Positions 19,739 through 24,140 of a DNA stretch of 24,140 nt are shown piece by piece (within the stretch, counting starts at the first letter, position 1; each line of letters opens with the position of its first letter). Position numbers and translations under genes: made by a program. The DNA comes from Elysia marginata (lineage: Eukaryota > Mollusca > Gastropoda > Plakobranchidae). The notes beneath the pieces were generated by a model. It worked only from the letters and a program-made list of their open reading frames with translations. It did not search any database and had not been told where the DNA came from. The stretch is taken from assembly GCA_019649035.1 (NCBI GenBank), contig BMAT01003871.1:37200-61339 (forward strand). Reading direction: 5' to 3'.

Positions 19739-21537
19739 GTAAGTTGTTGTTTTTCTTTGTAACAAATTTATCCCAAGCAACTTGCTTAAGACTTAGGTCT
19801 ATTTATATTTGACTTAAAAGAAATGAAAAAGCTTACCGTCCAACATTTTAAATTAACTTATCTAACACAGTCGTCTTTTTACACTCTTTCGTTATCAATG
19901 TATTATATTTCAAGAGAGATATTTCCAAGCGTTAACAATCTCTTGACGAGTTTTCCAATTTTAAATATTTGCATTATTTTATTAGTTCCTGTAAATCACA
20001 CATTTGAAAAACTGACGCTGAACAGTTAACAAAAGCTGCTAAATATTTTGTATGGTATCATTTATCGCTTGTACTATTTTCCTTTTTTATAAAATATAAC
20101 AAGCTCTCAATAAAACTTTGCTTTTATTTTTGTACAAAAAAAAGAACAACTTCAGATTCTCTGCGAATTTTCAACGTTTTAGACTCTAGGGTTTAGATAT
20201 TTTCAAAGCTATTAAGAAAAAATAAACCAGCATTAAATTTTATAAACCTTAGCCAGTTGAAAAAAAGGTTCGGTGGAAATATCCGTACTGCTTTGAGAGA
20301 ATATTATTAGTTTGAATTTTTAAGAGATGTGAAATACTATTTTGTCAGGGAAAGACAATGTTTTCACGTCGACATTTTTTACACTTATTATTTATTAGTG
20401 TAAGGGTAACAAAATTGGTATTATCGATGAACTGATTGGCAAAAAAACACAACAATTTTATAAATCCAACAGAACCTTAAATTTTGCAAATTGACCTTGA
20501 AGCTAATCGCTTTTCTTTTTGTTTTAACATCACCCTGATTTTAAACTTTAAAATCAACCTATAGATTAAAGATGTGTATATATAAAAGTTGATAATATGA
20601 AACGTGCAACCATAGTACAGAAACAGGAACAAAACGGCGACGTTCAAAGATAAAAAAGGCTGCAACTTAGCAAATTGTAGTTGTAAAATATAGTTTAAAA
20701 TATGAGGCGGTGACAAAAGGTGGTTTTGGGTAAAAGACAACTTTTGCTGCAGAAATATAGTACTCTGCCAACATTTCATATTAATTTTGAAAAGGTGTCA
20801 TTTAGTTTTAATATAACTAATGAAAAACAGTGGACTTATTGATTTCAAACCCAAATAATATATATGCTATTAAGACTTGAATCATCAGTACAAAGTTTTA
20901 GTTTTTTAAATTTATGTCAGAATCAAACTTAACTCAAAAAGTGTGACTTTTTCATACCAGAATCATTTTGTGCTCTAAATATTGTCTTCTGCAAAAAATA
21001 TTTGTTTATAATGTTGCATTCACCCATTACATATTTCAAGCAAGATTGTATGACAAACATTTTATTAAGCCCCAAAGTCTGACATGACATCACGCCCGAT
21101 ACGTCACACTACCCTTTTTGTCACAGCCACATAATTAATATTAACGAAAATACATTTTGTCGAAGTGATAGTTTCGCTTTGCTCTCGTCGAAGGATAATT
21201 AGCCCCGCAATCGCAAGGGTGATCGGCTGATATTGTTGAGTACTGTTACCACCTAATGCGCTGGTGTTGATATTAGTTTAATCTAAGAAGATTTAAATTT
21301 TTTATCGTATCATTTGTCCCTTGAGAAAAAAAAATTCTCTTTAAAAGAGACAGAACATTTCCAGGCAGAACATTGTTTAAGGATTAGTTATTTGCATACA
21401 TTGCCGATATCTTTATTATTTCTTAAAGATAAATTTTGGTATTTAAACCGTAAACCATTTCGCCACTCGCTTCATCTCTAACATAAAAGATGTTTTTGTT
21501 TAAGCTATATCGTCATAATTGTTTGCATTTTTCTCAG
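19739..21537 (+). other. Intron 2, or alternative 3' end, of the repeat-protein gene
   Basis: The 1,799-bp interval lies between a near-perfect donor (gtaagt at 19739) and the exon 3 acceptor. If it is not spliced, translation stops at the TAA that overlaps the donor, and an AATAAA at 20109-20114 could serve as poly(A) signal about 370 bases later. That is the arrangement of a composite terminal exon. A modestly GC-richer stretch at about 21080-21270 contains no open frame that I could link to the gene. The remainder is AT-rich and featureless. Confidence 0.5.
20109..20114 (+). terminator. Possible intronic poly(A) signal AATAAA
   Basis: AATAAA is followed by T-rich sequence (cttttatttttgt) about 15 bases downstream. 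It would end a short mRNA form that stops at TAA 19740-19742. Such hexamers are common by chance in DNA this AT-rich. Confidence 0.3.
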
Positions 21538-21643
21538 GGTCTACGAAACTTTAGGTTCTCTCACGTCGGCTTCTGTATGGTTGGTGGCAGCCTGGGGGTT
21601 CCTACCTCTTATAACTTCGGGAAAGAGCATCAAGTCGGTATAA
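21538..21643 (+). CDS. Exon 3: short hydrophobic C-terminus of the repeat protein
   Basis: The acceptor tttgcatttttctcag ends at 21537 with a good pyrimidine tract. Exon 2 ends with two bases of a codon (TG) and this exon supplies the third (G), so the junction codon is TGG (Trp). The frame then stays open for 34 residues, VYETLGSLTS followed by the hydrophobic ASVWLVAAWGFLPLIT, and ends SGKSIKSV with TAA at 21641-21643. The hydrophobic run is about 16 residues and is followed by a small basic tail. That fits a short membrane anchor better than a GPI signal, which would end hydrophobic. GC content rises locally compared with the flanking intron. The stop overlaps a possible weak donor (TCG|GTATAA), so a further exon is possible. 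A transcript that ignores this exon would stop at 19742 instead. Confidence 0.6.
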
Positions 21644-22118
21644 CAGAATAGCCGCTATATGCGAGATCGAATTGACCGTTTGCTTCACTGCGGCTTTGAG
21701 AAACTTGCATTCGTCTGCGTATGATTTAAAACATCCTCAACATAATGAAGTTCAATGTTTAAAAATTTCTTGAAAAATTATGAATAAGTTATTATTTAAC
21801 AATGTAACCCAGCTTATGTTATAGTATTTATTATACATTTTCGTGGGGAAAATTGTGGTGAAGTTAGGATCAATTTATAAAAAAGTCTATTCCCTTACTT
21901 ATCTTTGACATGGTGCATACAAATCTCTTGTTATGTTATGCCGGACAAAAAGCCTCTGAGACTTACTTTCTTTTTTCATATGAATCATTTTTTAACATTA
22001 TTTTATCTGTACTACGCGTACTCAATAACGGTTATAGGTTTAATAAGTAATCCCAATTAAACGGGTGTACTTTCAAAGATTTTTTAAAACTCTTTTAACT
22101 TTTTCAAAAACAGTCTTG

Positions 22119-22124
22119 AATAAA
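22119..22124 (+). terminator. Possible poly(A) signal for the three-exon mRNA
   Basis: AATAAA lies about 475 bases after the exon 3 stop. It has a GT/T-rich stretch (tgtcctgtgttatttatt) about 30 bases downstream, the expected spacing. The exact cleavage site cannot be read from sequence alone. Confidence 0.35.
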
Positions 22125-22263
22125 ACTTTCGAATATATATACTTTAAAACAACATGTCCTGTGTTATTTATTCTCCATCTCCTTGCTTTACTTTCCACAG
22201 TAGTTAACGTTAATTGCAATTACACACCTCCTCCATTTATCATTTCTGCTCTGCCTTATTGTT

Positions 22264-22312
22264 GACAACAACAACAACAACCTTTTTATTGAGGTTGTGC
22301 ACATAGCAAAAA
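22264..22312 (-). repeat. (CAA)n tract, possible retroposon tail
   Basis: acaacaacaacaacaac is followed by ctttttattgaggttgtgca. Read on the minus strand this is ...cctcaataaaaaggttgttg..., which looks like the 3' end of a retroposon with a (GTT)n tail. Confidence 0.25.
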
Positions 22313-23671
22313 TATTGCAGTTCGCTATCAAAATGGCTGAAGATCCCGGAAGTTAGAGAATAACTCTTTTGTGTTAAGGATCAATGTAGATCTGTGTAAA
22401 TTAGGGTCACATTGATTCATTGCAAAAAAAGAGTTTTTGGTTGAATAAGTTCCGCGATCGTCCGTCATTTTGTTAGCGAGACGCTACATTTACGTTATGT
22501 GCGCAGCCTCAATTGTACAAAATAACCCCACTTCAATGGTTGTGCATTAAAACTATCTATTGGTGCGGAATTGTGTACCAATATCAAAAGAGCTCTGAGA
22601 GCGATTTAATATAGCTGCGCATTATTTTATTCCGATCTTGCCACACATCATAGTGCGCATTCTGCAAGAAGTAATGCCAAGAGATTGTTTTTATAAAAAC
22701 TATTTATTAGTGACGTAGATCTAGATTTCCCAAGTTGTGACGTAGATTAGGCCAGAACCATTGGACTTCTCCTTTTTTAAACCCATCAAATCACCTATCA
22801 AATCCTTTGAAAGAAAAACTGTTTCTAGTGCTTCTATTTTTACACTGCTTTTAAAGATGTCTTTAGAGTTAGACACACATTCTACGTTAGATATTCGATA
22901 ACTAAATGGATGATTACTACGAGTACAAGGGACTCAGCCATTCATACTACTCTTTATTGATACTTAACTAACAAACTACATAAGTCTCTCTTCAGCTATA
23001 TTGATAAATATTTTCCCAAATTTCTACCTTAAAAGACTGAAAGATAAAATCTGTTAACATAGCTATCTTATCTATTGTTTTATTGACAAACCAAAATGTT
23101 TCACTAAAAATGTAGGCCTTATTTAATGACGTTCATCTTAAAGTGGAACAGAACATGACACACATATCTTAAGCCCTTAGGCTAGAGCCTTTTTTAATTT
23201 TGTGCAGTTTATGGTCCGGCGGGAAGTCCATGACTTATAAATATGTTTAAAGATATAGAGACAGAAACTGTCATGATTATAATGACAACCTTCGGAATTC
23301 TTTTCCTGTTATCTGTGTCAACAGCAAATCCAAGATGCTCTAGCAATGACTAATACAACAGTAGATATCAAATTTGAGCAGCTCTTATATTTCCTGCATT
23401 GAAAAGCTTGGAGATTTCTATAAAAAGGGCTTCCCCAAAAAAGGAAAATAGGACTCTCAGAAAAACAACTATCAGAAAAAAAGAGAAATCCTTCCTATAG
23501 ATCTATATCTAGATTTCTGGGTACTTTTATTTTCTTCCTACACCCATTTTTTATCTTTTTTTCACTGGTATCATTATTATATTTTTCTTATTATTATAAA
23601 ATAACCTTATAGCTTTTTTTTTATTGTTAGTCGTGTGCTCATTGATGTAAGTTATATACTACTACTACTAC

Positions 23672-23997
23672 TGGAGCTGCGTGGCTCAAGGGTTAGCATG
23701 TCGGACTTGTGATCCGGCGGTCGCTGGTTCGATTTCCAACCACGACGCATGTTGTAGTTGCCTTAGGAAATCAATTTATTCACATTTTCCTCAGTCCACC
23801 CCCCTGTAGTATGGGTACCTGGCTATATGCAGTGCTTGAACTTTGTAGAATGTTTGTATTTGAGCGCCTAACAGGCAGCCGTGCTGTAATGCTCTGAAAT
23901 ATGAGTCGAATTTGCTTTGGTGTGTATAGGCCTGCTGGGGGAAATATGTAAAGTCTTGAGACTGCCTTCACTGGTGGAAGACTATAATCCATAGTTT
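23672..23997 (+). repeat. tRNA-derived SINE, family 3
   Basis: The tRNA-like head has a perfect box A (TGGCTCAAGGG, 23682-23692) and a one-mismatch box B (ggttcgatttcc, 23726-23737), spaced as in a tRNA. A body of about 250 bp follows and ends gaagactataatccatagtt, running directly into (ACT)n. The 5' side also abuts a short (ACT)n. It is unrelated by eye to SINE families 1 and 2. Two small open frames in the body are not credible genes. Confidence 0.65.
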
Positions 23998-24026
23998 TAC
24001 TACTACTACTACTACTACTACTACTG

Positions 24027-24092
<66 letters not shown>

Positions 24093-24140
24093 TTAACACT
24101 ACAACTACAACTACTACTGATACTACTACTACTACTACTA
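23998..24140. repeat. (ACT)n microsatellite, truncated by window end
   Basis: At least 143 bp of ACT repeats have a few interruptions (tgctac, tattaacactacaactacaa, ctgatac). The array continues past the window. It directly follows the SINE at 23672-23997 and may have begun as its tail. Confidence 0.95.

Larger units (their letters stand above)
21644..23671. other. 3' flank of the gene; no further gene seen
   Basis: The proposed 3' UTR runs to about 22.15 kb. Beyond it the sequence is AT-rich with a (CAA)n tract at 22264. An 11-bp direct repeat, gtgacgtagat, occurs at 22710-22720 and 22737-22747, and a TCTAGAT-like string lies near 23505. The 66-codon frame 22065-22265 overlaps the poly(A) signal and is not credible. 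Confidence 0.5.

Noticed and set aside
23672-23745. True tRNA gene
   Set aside because: A and B boxes are present, but the acceptor-stem halves do not pair convincingly and a 250-bp SINE body follows; the same reasoning applies to the tRNA-like heads near 500, 980, 6950 and 11670.
1-24140. CRISPR array, operon or bacterial system
   Set aside because: No spacer-repeat pattern of that type, no ribosome-binding sites or dense gene packing; introns and non-LTR elements show an animal genome. The 30/33-bp repeats are coding and have no unique spacers.

Overview
This is AT-rich eukaryotic DNA from an animal, most likely a mollusc and perhaps a gastropod. The reasons are a spliced gene with long introns, several families of tRNA-derived SINE, 5'-truncated LINE ends with (ATT)n or similar tails, a PIF/Harbinger DNA-transposon remnant, many microsatellites, and scattered AGGCCT / TAGGCCTAC and TCTAGATCTAGA motifs of the kind I associate with gastropod genomes. 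The taxonomic call is inference; no rRNA or conserved housekeeping gene is present to fix it.

Layout. 1-1.05 kb: two copies of one SINE family in inverted orientation. 1.27-1.55 kb: a (GA)n-derived purine tract. 1.55-9.24 kb: gene-poor sequence with a pure (AGA)n tract (4234-4325), LINE 3' ends near 2.8 and 6.5 kb, and a second SINE family (minus strand, about 6.8-7.0 kb). 9.24-10.01 kb: a decayed Harbinger deletion derivative that keeps a MADF-like gene fragment on + and the N-terminal part of a HARBI1-like transposase on -. 10.29-10.40 kb: a TCTAGA-rich palindromic block. 11.65-11.82 kb: a second copy of the 6.9-kb SINE, plus strand. 12-14.7 kb: no gene seen. 14.98-21.64 kb: the one convincing gene. 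21.7-23.67 kb: no gene seen apart from a candidate poly(A) site. 23.67-24.14 kb: a third SINE running into an (ACT)n array cut by the window end.

The gene has three exons on the plus strand whose phases join exactly. Exon 1 (14980-15123) encodes a signal peptide. Exon 2 (16581-19738) encodes about 1,050 residues of R/E/Q/D/S/T-rich repeat. Exon 3 (21538-21643) encodes a short hydrophobic C-terminus. The spliced model is 1,135 codons plus stop. I parsed the repeat array by hand into 85 consecutive units, mostly of 11 residues, that run without loss of register through three sequence blocks (RERRQSTDRQE-like, VERRHGADRRD-like, MDGRQGSERRE-like). All three fit one degenerate hendecad, so they look like three separately homogenised expansions of one ancestral 33-bp unit. 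I do not recognise the protein as a member of a named family. It is the best candidate here for something undescribed: a secreted or membrane-tethered giant hendecad-repeat protein, or a multi-copy peptide precursor, since about twenty units carry R-x-(R/K)-R. Everything else is mobile-element debris, simple repeat or unassigned non-coding DNA.
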